64,000 bases of DNA, taken from Mucilaginibacter terrae. GTDB lineage: Bacteria > Bacteroidota > Bacteroidia > Sphingobacteriales > Sphingobacteriaceae. Shown here in pieces: positions 1 through 9,141 of this stretch; positions within the stretch are counted from its first letter, which is position 1, and every line of letters begins with the position of its first letter. Position numbers and translations under genes: made by a program. Under the pieces are notes generated by a model. It saw nothing but the letters and a program-made list of their open reading frames with translations, searched no databases and had not been told where the DNA came from. Location: positions 992,001 to 1,056,000 of the forward strand of contig NZ_JAVLVU010000001.1 in the NCBI RefSeq assembly GCF_031951985.1. The letters run 5' to 3'.

Positions 1-597
1 GAAGTTATTGATGAGAAATTCCATAAAGTAAAAACCTTTACCGAGAAACCAACCTTGGAGATCGCTAAAACCTTCATCCAAAGCGGCGACTTTTTATGGA
101 ATGCAGGCATCTTTATCTGGTCGGCTAAAGCTATTGTGAGCGCGTTTGACAAGTACCTGCCAGATATGCATGAGATTTTTGCAGATGCACGCACTGTATA
201 CAACAGCGAAAATGAAAAGCCGCACGTGCATAACGCTTACCAGCGTTGTACCAACATTTCTATTGATTATGGTATTATGGAAAAGGCCGACAATGTATAC
301 GTATTACCATCAGAGTTTGGCTGGAGCGATTTAGGCACATGGGCATCGGTTTATCAACTGGTTGAAAAAGACTACGTAGGTAATGCCGTAATACCTGCAG
401 AAAAGGTGATCATGTACGATTCATCAAACTGTATGGTAAACGTGCCTGATGATAAACTGGTAATATTAAAAGGCTTGCATGACTACATCGTAGTAGAATC
501 GAACAACACCCTGCTAATTTGCCCTAAGGAAGACGAGCAAAACGTAAAACAGGTAGTTGCAGATGTGAAGCAGAAGTTTGGAACGAAATATATTTAA
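1..597 (+). CDS. Mannose-1-phosphate guanylyltransferase, C-terminal part (5' end outside window)
   Basis: Makes GDP-mannose from mannose-1-phosphate and GTP in the cytoplasm, for surface polysaccharide and glycoprotein sugars. The reading frame is open from base 1, so the start and the N-terminal nucleotidyltransferase signature lie outside the window. Visible family motifs are KTFTEKP near the left edge, then SGDFLWNAGIFIWSA and the stretch IDYGIMEKADNVYVLPSEF leading into GWSDLGTW, which form the sugar-binding side of the active site. The C-terminus has the usual short left-handed-helix-like tail and no fused isomerase domain, so it is the monofunctional form. A strong hairpin terminator follows directly. 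The family call is firm; the exact nucleotide-sugar preference is inferred from it. Confidence 0.9.
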   Translation, partial: EVIDEKFHKVKTFTEKPTLEIAKTFIQSGDFLWNAGIFIWSAKAIVSAFDKYLPDMHEIFADARTVYNSENEKPHVHNAYQRCTNISIDYGIMEKADNVYVLPSEFGWSDLGTWASVYQLVEKDYVGNAVIPAEKVIMYDSSNCMVNVPDDKLVILKGLHDYIVVESNNTLLICPKEDEQNVKQVVADVKQKFGTKYI

Positions 598-617
598 TGT
601 GCAGATGTGCAAATTTG

Positions 618-653
618 AAAATGTGCAGATGATAAAATGTCTGCACATTTTTT
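618..653 (+). terminator. Rho-independent terminator after the guanylyltransferase
   Basis: Twelve-base arms AAAATGTGCAGA (618-629) and TCTGCACATTTT (640-651) pair around a 10-base loop and run into a T tract. The stem lies in the gap before the convergent rlmB gene. The surrounding gap repeats the word ATGTGCAGATG. Confidence 0.7.
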
Positions 654-675
654 ATGCAATTAATTTGCACATGGG

Positions 676-1437
676 CTACTGCCTCTGCCTCACAGCCTCA
701 TAGAGTATCACTCCTGCCGATACCGACACGTTCAATGATTCGATCTCGCCAAACATGGGTATTTTAGCCAGGTGGTCGGATATGCGGATTATATCGTTGC
801 GGATACCATCCTCTTCCGAACCCATTATGATTGCCGTTGGGGCGGTATAGTCGGGCTTATAAATATAATCATTGGTTTTTTCGGTGCAGCAAACCAGTTG
901 CAGACCAGATTCCTGCAAAAATCTCACAGTCTGCACAAAGTTTTCGTGGCGGCAAACCGGTATTTTATACAATGCACCTGCCGAAGTTTTAACTGCATCG
1001 GCATTAATTTGTGCCGAACCTTTACCGGGTACAATAATAGCATGTACGCCTGAACATTCGGCCGTGCGGGCTATGGCTCCCATATTACGAACATCAGTTA
1101 TACTATCCAATACTAAAATAAGCGGCACCTCTCCCTTTTCATAAATTTCGGGAATAATATTTTCTATTTTTTGATAGGTAATTGGTGATACTACTGCTAC
1201 CGCGCCCTGGTGATTTTTGGGAGTCATGCGGTTTAATTTTTCTACCGGAACAAACTGGGCTGTAAGTTCATATTCAGCAATGGTTTGTTTAAGTTCCTGG
1301 TACAATTGCCCGGTTAAACCACGTTGAATATATAATGACTCAATATCTTTGCCTGATACAATAGCTTCGATAATAGCCCTGATGCCAAAAATAAACTGGG
1401 CGTTATTGTTGCGCCGCGGTGCGTAGTTATCTGCCAT
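676..1437 (-). CDS. rlmB: 23S rRNA (guanosine-2'-O-)-methyltransferase RlmB / TrmH-family SPOUT methyltransferase
   Basis: Transfers a methyl group from SAM to the 2'-hydroxyl of a guanosine in 23S rRNA. The protein (about 253 residues) has an N-terminal substrate-binding domain opening with FIFGIRAIIEAI, then the SPOUT knot domain with LDSITDVRNMGAIARTAE, the GSEEDGIR loop and the C-terminal IPMFGEIESLNVSVSAG motif that forms the SAM pocket. Length fits RlmB. I start at the ATG at 1437 (MADNYAPRR) because the eight residues read upstream of it look unlike the family. It is a single gene, convergent with the sugar nucleotidyltransferase. The alternative is a tRNA TrmH paralogue, but the N-terminal domain favours RlmB. 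Confidence 0.9.
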   Translation of the reverse strand: MADNYAPRRNNNAQFIFGIRAIIEAIVSGKDIESLYIQRGLTGQLYQELKQTIAEYELTAQFVPVEKLNRMTPKNHQGAVAVVSPITYQKIENIIPEIYEKGEVPLILVLDSITDVRNMGAIARTAECSGVHAIIVPGKGSAQINADAVKTSAGALYKIPVCRHENFVQTVRFLQESGLQLVCCTEKTNDYIYKPDYTAPTAIIMGSEEDGIRNDIIRISDHLAKIPMFGEIESLNVSVSAGVILYEAVRQRQ

Positions 1438-1622
1438 ACTGTAAAATAAATAAGGCAGCAAAAGTAATCATAATTATGCTCAAAAAGCGTTCTATTTAAA
1501 GGTTGGAGTAATCCGGATAAATATCAATACAAAATAGAATTTAAATAATTGAACACTAAGCAGTAAAAAATTTATTAACAGCTGCGTTGGTAAGTTACTA
1601 ACAGCAAACCCGGGCTTTTATC

Positions 1623-1630
1623 TATTTTTG
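1623..1630 (+). promoter_or_regulatory. Candidate -7 box for dnaB
   Basis: TATTTTTG matches the Bacteroidota -7 consensus TAnnTTTG and sits about 30 bases before the dnaB start. No clean TTTG -33 box is seen at the usual distance, so this is only a candidate. Confidence 0.35.
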
Positions 1631-1661
1631 CTCCCCCACGATTTTTGGAGACAGACGCACA

Positions 1662-3218
1662 ATGATATTTGAGAACAGTAACCGGACCAATAACGACCGA
1701 CGTAATAAAACATTCATTCCCAATAACATAGTTTCGGGCAAATTGCCGCCACAGGCACGCGATTTGGAGGAAGCCGTGTTAGGAGCGCTAATGTTAGAGA
1801 AAGACGCTCTATCATCGGTAATTGACGTATTGAAACCGGAGGTGTTTTATGTAGAAGCACACCAAAAAATATTTAACGCTATACGTGTACTGTTTGAGAA
1901 AACCTCACCGGTTGATATTTTAACCGTTACCGCCCAGTTGCGTTTGCAGGGCGAACTGGAAATGGTTGGTGGCGCTTTTACTATTACCGAGTTAACTAAC
2001 CGTGTGGCATCGGCAGCTAACATTGAGTATCACGCACGTATCATCATCCAAAAATATATACAGCGAGAGTTGATTCGTATTTCAACCGAAACGATCAATC
2101 TGGCCTATGAGGACACTTCTGACGTACTCGAACTTTTGGACAAGGCCGAAAAAAACCTGTTCGATATAGCTCAAAACAACCTTCGTCGCGATTCGCGTAA
2201 GATGGATGACCTGATGCAGGAAACCCTTAAAGAAATTGAAGCCCTTAAAGATAAAACCGATGGTTTAACCGGTGTAGGTACCGGCTTTACCGAATTAGAC
2301 CGCATGACCTCGGGTTGGCAAAAATCCGACTTGGTTATTATAGCGGCTCGTCCGGCTATGGGTAAAACAGCATTCGTATTAAGCTGTGCACGTAACGCCG
2401 CAGTTGATTTTGGCAAGGCGGTTGCGGTTTTCTCGTTAGAGATGTCTTCGGTACAGTTGGTTAATCGTTTAATTTCGGGCGAGGCCGAAATTGAACAGGA
2501 AAAAATCCGTAAGGGCAAAATGGAGGAATGGGAATGGCAACAAATTCACTCCAAAATTGGCCGTTTAGAGCAAGCTCCCATTATTATTGATGATACCCCG
2601 GGCTTAAATATCTTTGAGTTCAGGGCCAAATGTCGCCGCTTAAAATCGCAGCACGATATTCAAATGATCATTATCGATTACCTCCAGCTGATGACCGGTA
2701 AAACTGACGGTAAAGGCGGCGGTAACCGTGAGCAGGAAATTGGTAGTATTTCGCGTTCGTTAAAAATGGTTGCCAAAGAATTACAAGTACCCGTAATTGC
2801 ACTATCGCAGCTGAGTCGTGCGGTAGAGAGCCGCCCGGGTGGTGCTAAACGCCCCATGCTGTCCGATTTACGTGAATCGGGGTCTATTGAGCAGGATGCC
2901 GACATGGTATTGTTCCTCTACCGCCCCGAATATTACGGTTTAGAGTTTGATGAAGATAACAACCCTACCAAAGGTGTTGGTGAGATTATTATAGCCAAAC
3001 ACCGTAACGGTGAAACAGGCACCGTACGCTTAAAGTTTGTGGGTAAATACGTGAAGTTTACCGATTTAGAAACTAACATGGATAACTACATGCCACCAGG
3101 CGGTGGTGGAAACGCATTTTCGGGGTTATCGCCATCACAGGGTTTTGATAGTAACCCGGGCAATATCATTATCCGCCCATCACGTATGGATGACATGGAT
3201 GATGAGGCACCATTTTAA
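1662..3218 (+). CDS. dnaB: Replicative DNA helicase DnaB
   Basis: Hexameric 5'-3' helicase that unwinds DNA at the replication fork and recruits primase. The 518-residue protein has the DnaB N-terminal helical domain (LPPQARDLEEAVLGALMLE, about residues 28-125), then the RecA-like domain with Walker A ARPAMGKT (229-236), a Walker B-like MIIIDYLQLM, and the arginine-rich switch LSQLSRAVESRPG and LRESGSIEQDAD. The C-terminus has a low-complexity Gly/Ser/Pro tail ending MDDEAPF. No intein interrupts it. The start is the ATG at 1662, with GGAG about 10 bases upstream. It is transcribed alone; the neighbouring genes on both sides are on the other strand. Confidence 0.97.
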   Translation: MIFENSNRTNNDRRNKTFIPNNIVSGKLPPQARDLEEAVLGALMLEKDALSSVIDVLKPEVFYVEAHQKIFNAIRVLFEKTSPVDILTVTAQLRLQGELEMVGGAFTITELTNRVASAANIEYHARIIIQKYIQRELIRISTETINLAYEDTSDVLELLDKAEKNLFDIAQNNLRRDSRKMDDLMQETLKEIEALKDKTDGLTGVGTGFTELDRMTSGWQKSDLVIIAARPAMGKTAFVLSCARNAAVDFGKAVAVFSLEMSSVQLVNRLISGEAEIEQEKIRKGKMEEWEWQQIHSKIGRLEQAPIIIDDTPGLNIFEFRAKCRRLKSQHDIQMIIIDYLQLMTGKTDGKGGGNREQEIGSISRSLKMVAKELQVPVIALSQLSRAVESRPGGAKRPMLSDLRESGSIEQDADMVLFLYRPEYYGLEFDEDNNPTKGVGEIIIAKHRNGETGTVRLKFVGKYVKFTDLETNMDNYMPPGGGGNAFSGLSPSQGFDSNPGNIIIRPSRMDDMDDEAPF

Positions 3219-3242
3219 GAATATAATTTTTAATAGAATTGA

Positions 3243-3323
3243 CATTTCGAGTTATAACAAGAGATCTTGTTAAAGCGGATAAGCTTTTATCATAAACAGG
3301 ATTTCCCTCTGTCGTTCGAAATG
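3243..3323. repeat. Degenerate REP-like hairpin element between dnaB and eutC
   Basis: CATTTCGA (3243-3250) pairs with TCGAAATG (3316-3323), and the inner part has a second small stem AACAAGA/TCTTGTT (3256-3271). The layout resembles the palindromic intergenic repeats common in Bacteroidota. It sits in the 144-base gap where dnaB and the eut operon converge and may help end transcription; no T tract is visible. Confidence 0.4.
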
Positions 3324-3362
3324 CCGGTTTTTATTTTATGCCTAAGTACATAGGCAAACCTA

Positions 3363-4115
3363 TTACTTCAATAATCCAGCGTTATCCTTTAAATTTACCC
3401 CGGTAAGCTTTAACCTGAAAGCTTCCTGAACCAAATAAAATATTTTTTGAGCAGCCACCTCAAAAGGCAATCCTTGCGGACGGATGTTTGATACGCAATT
3501 TCGCGCTTCATCGGTTAAACCGGGTTTGGGGTTATAAGTAAGGTATGCGCCTATGCTGTCGGCCGCGCTTAGGCCCGGTCGTTCGCCAATGAAGATAATA
3601 GAAAATTTTGCGCCCAAATGATGCCCAACGTGATCAGCCAGTGCTACACGGGCTTGCTGCGCAAATATAATGGGCGATAGCTTGTAACCGGCCTCCTTTA
3701 AAAGTGGTAAAACCAAATTGAGCAGCGGCACTGCGTTCTCGTTTAAGGCTTCGGCTGAAAGACCATCGGCCAGTATAACGCAAATATCATAATCGCCGGC
3801 ACTGGCCTGAAGATTTTGTATGGATTGTTCCTGTAATAGCCTACCTAAATCGGGTCGTTGCAGGTATTGCTCGCGCAATTCGGCACAGCTATGTACGTTA
3901 ATTACAGGAACATGATAAGCCTTTACCGCCTGGCTTAGTCCTTCAACATCCATATGCGAATAAATGGCATCCCGAGCATGGGCATGCGCCAGTTTAAGTT
4001 CGAGCGATTGCTTAAGCGGAATACTGTTGCCTGTGCGGCCAAGGGCAATACGGGCCGCAGTGTATTGCTGCAGGTTTTGCCATCTGCGGTTTATGCTTCC
4101 TTCTTCGTTTTCCAT
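3363..4115 (-). CDS. eutC: Ethanolamine ammonia-lyase small subunit EutC
   Basis: Small subunit of adenosylcobalamin-dependent ethanolamine ammonia-lyase, which converts ethanolamine to acetaldehyde and ammonia. The 250-residue protein carries the family pattern ARIALGRTGNSIPLKQSL followed by AHAHARDAIYSHMD, then VILADGLSAEALN, FIGERPGLSAADSIGAYLTY and a terminal segment typical of the cobalamin-binding domain. It is shorter than the enterobacterial protein, mainly at the N-terminus, as in other forms not packed into microcompartments. It is the last gene of eat-eutB-eutC, four bases after the eutB stop, so it is surely cotranscribed with eutB. Confidence 0.95.
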   Translation of the reverse strand: MENEEGSINRRWQNLQQYTAARIALGRTGNSIPLKQSLELKLAHAHARDAIYSHMDVEGLSQAVKAYHVPVINVHSCAELREQYLQRPDLGRLLQEQSIQNLQASAGDYDICVILADGLSAEALNENAVPLLNLVLPLLKEAGYKLSPIIFAQQARVALADHVGHHLGAKFSIIFIGERPGLSAADSIGAYLTYNPKPGLTDEARNCVSNIRPQGLPFEVAAQKIFYLVQEAFRLKLTGVNLKDNAGLLK

Positions 4116-4119
4116 TACT

Positions 4120-5496
4120 TTAAAACAAATGTTCCATAAGTTTGCCTATTATTGGATTATGGGTAAGCTGACCATGCTCATCAGTAATTCCCTGCTTCTT
4201 CAGCCATTCTTCAAACTCGGGGGCAGGTTTTAAGCCGAGCACCTTTCGTAAATACAAAGCATCATGAAATGAGGTAGACTGGTAATTCAGCATAATATCA
4301 TCAGAACCCGGTACACCCATTACAAAATTACATCCGGCAACGCCTAAAAGGGTTAACAAGTTATCCATATCGTCCTGGTCGGCTTCGGCATGGTTGGTGT
4401 AGCACACATCAACGCCCATGGGCAATCCCATCAATTTTCCACAAAAATGATCTTCGAGAGCGGCGCGGATAATTTGCTTGCCATCATACAAATATTCGGG
4501 CCCAATAAAACCTACTACAGTGTTTACCAGCAAAGGTTTATATTTTCGGGCTATGGCATAGGCACGCACTTCGCAGGTTTGCTGGTCAATGCCATGGTGT
4601 GCATTGGCTGACAGGCAACTCCCCTGCCCGGTTTCAAAATACATTACATTATTGCCAACCGTTCCCCTGTTTAATGATAATGTAGCTTCATAAGCTTCAT
4701 CCAATAATGAAAGATCAAATCCGAAACTGGCATTGGCTTGTTGGGTCCCCGCTATGGATTGAAAACACAGGTCGACAGGAGCGCCTTGTTTTATGAGTTC
4801 TAAGGTTGTGGTAACATGGCTCAGCACGCACGATTGTGTAGGAATATCAAACTGCTGCCTCACTGTATCAATCAACTCAAGTAATGTTCGAACTGCCGAA
4901 GGGCTATCAGTAGCCGGGTTAATACCAATAACTGCATCTCCGCTGCCGTATAACAGGCCATCAATTATAATGGCGGCAATACCCTTTGGGTCGTCGGTTG
5001 GATGATTAGGTTGCAGGCGGGTAGAAAAACGCCCTTTCAAACCAATGGTATTGCGAAACCGGGTAATAACCTTGCATTTATGTGCAACGGCAATTAAATC
5101 CTGGTTACGCATAAGCTTTGATACTGCGGCAACCATTTCGGGGCTAAGACCTTCCTGTATATTTTGCAGGGTAAGGAAATCAGCTTCATCGGACAGCAAC
5201 CAATCGCGCAACTGACCAACGGTTAAATGGCTTATGGGTTCAAATGCTGCGGTATCATGCGTATCTATAATCAGGCGGGTTACCTCATCCTCTTCATATG
5301 GTACCAAATCTTCGTTTAAAAAGTTTTTAAGCGGAACATCGGCAAGCGCAATCTGGGCGGCAATGCGTTGTTCATAAGTTTCGGCAGCAACACCTGCCAG
5401 TGCATCGCCGGTACGGAACGGGGAAGCTTTGGCCAGCAGATCTTTCAGGTTATTAAACCTGTAAATATTATTGCGGATAGTATGCCGGTAAGCCAT
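4120..5496 (-). CDS. eutB: Ethanolamine ammonia-lyase large subunit EutB
   Basis: Catalytic TIM-barrel subunit of ethanolamine ammonia-lyase; it binds ethanolamine and works with EutC and adenosylcobalamin by radical chemistry. The 458-residue length matches EutB. Recognisable segments are LLAKASPFRTGDALAG near the N-terminus, GLKGRFSTRLQPNHPTDDP, YGSGDAVIGINPATDSP, ETGQGSCLSANAHHG (substrate-binding region), FIGPEYLYDG and VMGVPGSDDIMLNYQSTSFHD. It follows the permease gene by 12 bases and precedes eutC by four. No reactivase (EutA) or aldehyde dehydrogenase gene is adjacent, so the acetaldehyde must be handled elsewhere in the genome. Confidence 0.96.
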   Translation of the reverse strand: MAYRHTIRNNIYRFNNLKDLLAKASPFRTGDALAGVAAETYEQRIAAQIALADVPLKNFLNEDLVPYEEDEVTRLIIDTHDTAAFEPISHLTVGQLRDWLLSDEADFLTLQNIQEGLSPEMVAAVSKLMRNQDLIAVAHKCKVITRFRNTIGLKGRFSTRLQPNHPTDDPKGIAAIIIDGLLYGSGDAVIGINPATDSPSAVRTLLELIDTVRQQFDIPTQSCVLSHVTTTLELIKQGAPVDLCFQSIAGTQQANASFGFDLSLLDEAYEATLSLNRGTVGNNVMYFETGQGSCLSANAHHGIDQQTCEVRAYAIARKYKPLLVNTVVGFIGPEYLYDGKQIIRAALEDHFCGKLMGLPMGVDVCYTNHAEADQDDMDNLLTLLGVAGCNFVMGVPGSDDIMLNYQSTSFHDALYLRKVLGLKPAPEFEEWLKKQGITDEHGQLTHNPIIGKLMEHLF

Positions 5497-5508
5497 GGTT
5501 GAGTGATT

Positions 5509-6852
5509 TTATGGTTCGACGATCCTGTCTGCAGGTATTTCATCGTACAGATTTTGCATACGGTGCCTTCCTGTTAAAATAAAGATGAGCAGTGCAAGTA
5601 TTAACCCAATTAAAAACATGCCGCTTACCAACAAATTATACCAAACTATAGCTACTAAACAAACTACCGATAAAATAAGTGCAATAGCCGGAAACACCGG
5701 GTAAAGCGGCGCTTTAAAGGAGCGCGGTAGTTGTGGATGATTACGGCGCAGTATAAACAAACTCAACATACTCATAATATACATTAATACAGCCCCCAAT
5801 ACCGAAAGCACAATAACCTGGCTTGTAGTACCCGTAAACAGCGCCGCAAAGCTAATTATTCCCCCGGCCGCTATAGCCCAATGTGGCGTTTTAAAACGAT
5901 TATTCAGCTTTGACAAACCATGAGGTAGATAACCACTACGGGCCAAGGCAAAAACCTGCCTTGATGATGCCAGTATGGTACCATGAAACGACGCTACAAG
6001 TCCAAACAGCCCGATGCTTGCAAATATTTTGGTTAAGCTGTTTTGTTTGCCCAAAACTACGGCTATAGCTTCGGGCAACGGGTAATCCAAATTGCTTAGC
6101 TTGCGCCAGTTGGTAATACCGCCGGTTAATATCATTACACCCAAAGCCAATAAAGCCAGGGTAAGTAGGCCGCTTATATAGCCTTTGGGTATGTTTTTTG
6201 CAGGGTCTTTAACTTCCTCGGCTACCATGGCTACGCCTTCAATGGCGAGGTAAAACCATACCGCGTAAGGCAGGGCCGCAAATACGCCCGACCAGCCCGC
6301 AGGCATGGGGTTAGTTAAAAAATTATCAACCTTAAAATGCGGACCAATTACCCCCATAAAAAGCAGCAACTCGGCTACGGCCAGTATAGTTATAAATACC
6401 GAAAACGTAGCCGACTCCTTAACACCCAGCACATTAATGAGCATAAACACTACATTAAAAAACAAGGCAGATTGTAGTACGGGTAAACCCGGATGTAAAA
6501 AGTGCAGATAACTCCCTAATGCAAAGGCTATTGCGGGAGTGGCTAATAAAAAGTCGATAAGGGTAGCATACCCGGCTAATAATCCTCCAAATGGCCCCAT
6601 GGCCTTGTAGGCATACGCAAATGCCCCGCCTGCATGTGGTATTGATGTAGTAAGCTCGGTATAACTAAACACGAAGGTTACATACATGAGTGTAACTACC
6701 AGCGTGGCAATTAAAAAACCCACAGTGCCGGCAACTCCCCAGCCATAATTCCAGCCAAAATACTCGCCGGATATGACCAGTCCTACGGCTATGGCCCAAA
6801 GGTGTATGGGCCTGAGTGTACGTTTAAGAGTTTGACTACCTGTATTATCCAT
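5509..6852 (-). CDS. eat: Ethanolamine permease (APC family)
   Basis: Inner-membrane transporter of the amino acid/polyamine/organocation (APC) superfamily, about 12 membrane segments in 447 residues. The first helix contains HLWAIAVGLVISGEYFGWNY, close to the helix-1 signature of the Eat subgroup, and IEGVAMVAEEVKDPAKNIPKG is the usual APC loop after helix 6. The substrate is inferred mainly from its position as first gene of the operon with eutB and eutC. The gene starts with an ATG at 6852; no clear promoter box or cobalamin riboswitch is visible in the short upstream gap. An amino acid permease is the fallback call. Confidence 0.88.
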   Translation of the reverse strand: MDNTGSQTLKRTLRPIHLWAIAVGLVISGEYFGWNYGWGVAGTVGFLIATLVVTLMYVTFVFSYTELTTSIPHAGGAFAYAYKAMGPFGGLLAGYATLIDFLLATPAIAFALGSYLHFLHPGLPVLQSALFFNVVFMLINVLGVKESATFSVFITILAVAELLLFMGVIGPHFKVDNFLTNPMPAGWSGVFAALPYAVWFYLAIEGVAMVAEEVKDPAKNIPKGYISGLLTLALLALGVMILTGGITNWRKLSNLDYPLPEAIAVVLGKQNSLTKIFASIGLFGLVASFHGTILASSRQVFALARSGYLPHGLSKLNNRFKTPHWAIAAGGIISFAALFTGTTSQVIVLSVLGAVLMYIMSMLSLFILRRNHPQLPRSFKAPLYPVFPAIALILSVVCLVAIVWYNLLVSGMFLIGLILALLIFILTGRHRMQNLYDEIPADRIVEP

Positions 6853-6994
6853 AAACTGATTTGCGCCTTTAAGGTAGCAAAAAATCAGTGCAAAGCGGTT
6901 TTATAAAAAATACAAGATCAAAATTTTGATGTAAAAATTCAACACTTTGAATATGCTTTTGGGTAAGTACTTGGAAATTATATTATCAACGGGT

Positions 6995-8779
6995 TTAATT
7001 TTTCACAAATGTTATCGATTTAAAGTTAAAGCCACCTTCATCGGCATGAACCTTAATTTTGTTGATGCCCTTATTAAGTTTTACACCTTTCAACTCAACC
7101 ATATACCAATCTGTATTAAATTGATTGGTACTAATGCTCTCGCCTTGTTTTACATCGGCTAATAATAACGATAGCTTACCTTTACCTGATTCAGATGATA
7201 CGTTGAACTTTATTGTGTAATTACCTGCGGCTGATACATTGACTATATATTGCAGCCATTCCCCATCTTCAATATTAAAAACATGGTAGCCATTATCATC
7301 GGGGCGAATATCTACTCCATCGTTACGGTAACTGTACCCGCGGTTGCCCTGGGTATTAACGCCGGGTGTAAAACGGTAACTGGCCGTATCCTTATCGTAG
7401 TAGGCATAGCGTTGCCTGCCTAAATCATAATCAACTGCATTAATGGTTGCATTATCGGTGATGATGTGCTTTTTGAAAGGCGCGGTCGCAGTTGTTTGCA
7501 CCTGCCTGAACATGGCATCTATAATGTCTTTATGATATATGTTGTTTTCGAGTTTGATGTTATATAAAAACTCGTCAAAAGCAGAAATGGCCTCAGTTTG
7601 CGATGGCTTAGGGGCTTTGCCGTTCCAGTAGTCGAGCAGCTTTTGGTAAGATGGTGTAAGTTTAATTTCAAGCGGATTATTTATACCTATCTTTTTTTCC
7701 TGCCACCAGCTCCAGCCTATGTTGTTGCTTTCGGCCAACTTAATAGCCTCAGTAAACCAGGTATTCGAGTTCTCGCCCGATTCGCCCAGCCACAGCGGAA
7801 CTTTATTTGCCTTACTCATGTTCAGGAAACCTTGAATAGCACCGTCGTTATTAAAATTACCATACTTATGAAAACTAAGCACCATGTTATTATCCCACAG
7901 CGGAAAAATGCCTTTATAGTTATTGCCAAAACCGTTACCTTCAATAATGATGATATGCTTTTTATCCACCTCGCGAATAGCTTTGGTAATATCTACCATT
8001 AATTTTCGGAGCGGGATGTTTTTGGTTTCAGCTGTACCGCGTTTATCATCGGCGTTTTCGAAACCCCAGTTAGGTTCGTTTATAATATCGTAGCCGCCGA
8101 TGTAAGGTTCGTTGGCATAACGTTGAGCCAGTTTACGCCAAAGGGCAATTGTTTTTTGTTGATTGGCTTCACTGTCCCAAAGTGAAGGCATTGAAGGGTC
8201 GCGATCGGCAATGGGCAAATCATTACCTTGGCCACCCGGTGCAGCGTGTAAGTCGAGTATCAAATACATTTTGTTGGCTTTGCACCATTTTAGCAAGCTA
8301 TCGGTTAAGGCAAAGCCTTTTTCGAGCCAGGTATTTTTGCCGGATACCGGTTCCTTTTCAATGGGTAAGGTATATAAGGCATAGTGCATGGGTAATCTAA
8401 TGGAGTTAAAGCCCCACGATGCCATTGAATCTATATCTATTCTGCGAGTGTGATTTAAGAGCCATTTATCATAAAACCTATCAGCATACTCTGTTCCAGC
8501 TACTTCGGCAATTTTTTGTTTAATACGATATTGCTGCCCAACGTTACTCAGCTTAAACATATAACCCTCCTGCAGCATCCAGCCACCAAGCCCCATGCCC
8601 CTGAGTATAATTTTATTGCCTTTACTATCGGTTATGAATTGGCCCTTGGTTTTGAGAAATTCCTGAGCAAATGTTGATGATGTAATAAGTATTAACAGTA
8701 GCGCAGTAGAATATCGGATAGCAGTTTTTAATGATGAAAGATGCTTGAAACCTGTTGAAATTTCCGATTTATAATACAT
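6995..8779 (-). CDS. Secreted glycoside hydrolase family 5 enzyme with C-terminal CBM6-like domain
   Basis: Secreted beta-glycanase. A signal peptide ends near residue 39 (LITSSTFAQ). The GH5 TIM barrel follows (about 45-390): LRGMGLGGWMLQEGY, the catalytic acid/base E235 in DIINEPNW, and the likely nucleophile E333 in LWLGESGENSNTW. A CBM6-like beta-sandwich fills about 440-594, with NAVDYDLGRQRY, YRNDGVDIRP and GEWLQYIVNVSAAGNYTI. Total length is 594 residues. The barrel resembles beta-1,3/1,6-glucanase-type GH5 proteins, but the substrate cannot be fixed from sequence. It is divergent from the PL6 lyase, and the shared gap holds two copies of the island motif AATACGCTT. Confidence 0.88.
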   Translation of the reverse strand: MYYKSEISTGFKHLSSLKTAIRYSTALLLILITSSTFAQEFLKTKGQFITDSKGNKIILRGMGLGGWMLQEGYMFKLSNVGQQYRIKQKIAEVAGTEYADRFYDKWLLNHTRRIDIDSMASWGFNSIRLPMHYALYTLPIEKEPVSGKNTWLEKGFALTDSLLKWCKANKMYLILDLHAAPGGQGNDLPIADRDPSMPSLWDSEANQQKTIALWRKLAQRYANEPYIGGYDIINEPNWGFENADDKRGTAETKNIPLRKLMVDITKAIREVDKKHIIIIEGNGFGNNYKGIFPLWDNNMVLSFHKYGNFNNDGAIQGFLNMSKANKVPLWLGESGENSNTWFTEAIKLAESNNIGWSWWQEKKIGINNPLEIKLTPSYQKLLDYWNGKAPKPSQTEAISAFDEFLYNIKLENNIYHKDIIDAMFRQVQTTATAPFKKHIITDNATINAVDYDLGRQRYAYYDKDTASYRFTPGVNTQGNRGYSYRNDGVDIRPDDNGYHVFNIEDGEWLQYIVNVSAAGNYTIKFNVSSESGKGKLSLLLADVKQGESISTNQFNTDWYMVELKGVKLNKGINKIKVHADEGGFNFKSITFVKN

Positions 8780-9141
8780 GGTTTAGAGAATTGATTCGAT
8801 CAAAAATATCAAATCTCACAGCAGATTGTCAAGACAAAAACCATACAAATTATTGATAAACAACCAATTGTGAAACAACAAATACGCTTAATGAAATTTA
8901 AAACAGAGGACGTAAATTGCCTTTCATGCACCCATTGATAAATTTTGAACAATGGTAGCTAATATTTCAATACGCTTTAATCGCAGAAAATATTTTTATT
9001 AAAAATGTCCGCTTAAAATGAGCGTAATTTTATTTGCACTGATTTTCAAAAGCTTGCATTTAAGCATCATTAAAACAGCGTAATTTATTGATTTGTAGTA
9101 TTATATTTACCATAACCAATTACAACAATTCCCATTTTTTT
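8780..9141. other. Divergent regulatory gap between GH5 and PL6 genes
   Basis: AT-rich spacer serving both promoters. It holds AATACGCTT twice (8881-8889 and 8969-8977). The second copy lies in the longer context AATATTTCAATACGCTTTAAT, which reappears almost unchanged before the GH3 operon near 21235-21256. On the minus strand TATTTTTG (8808 to 8801) is a possible -7 box for the GH5 gene. No RNA gene or small ORF is convincing. Confidence 0.45.

Noticed and set aside
6853..6994. Cobalamin riboswitch upstream of the eut operon
   Set aside because: The 142-base gap holds no B12-box-like element or multi-stem structure that I can see.
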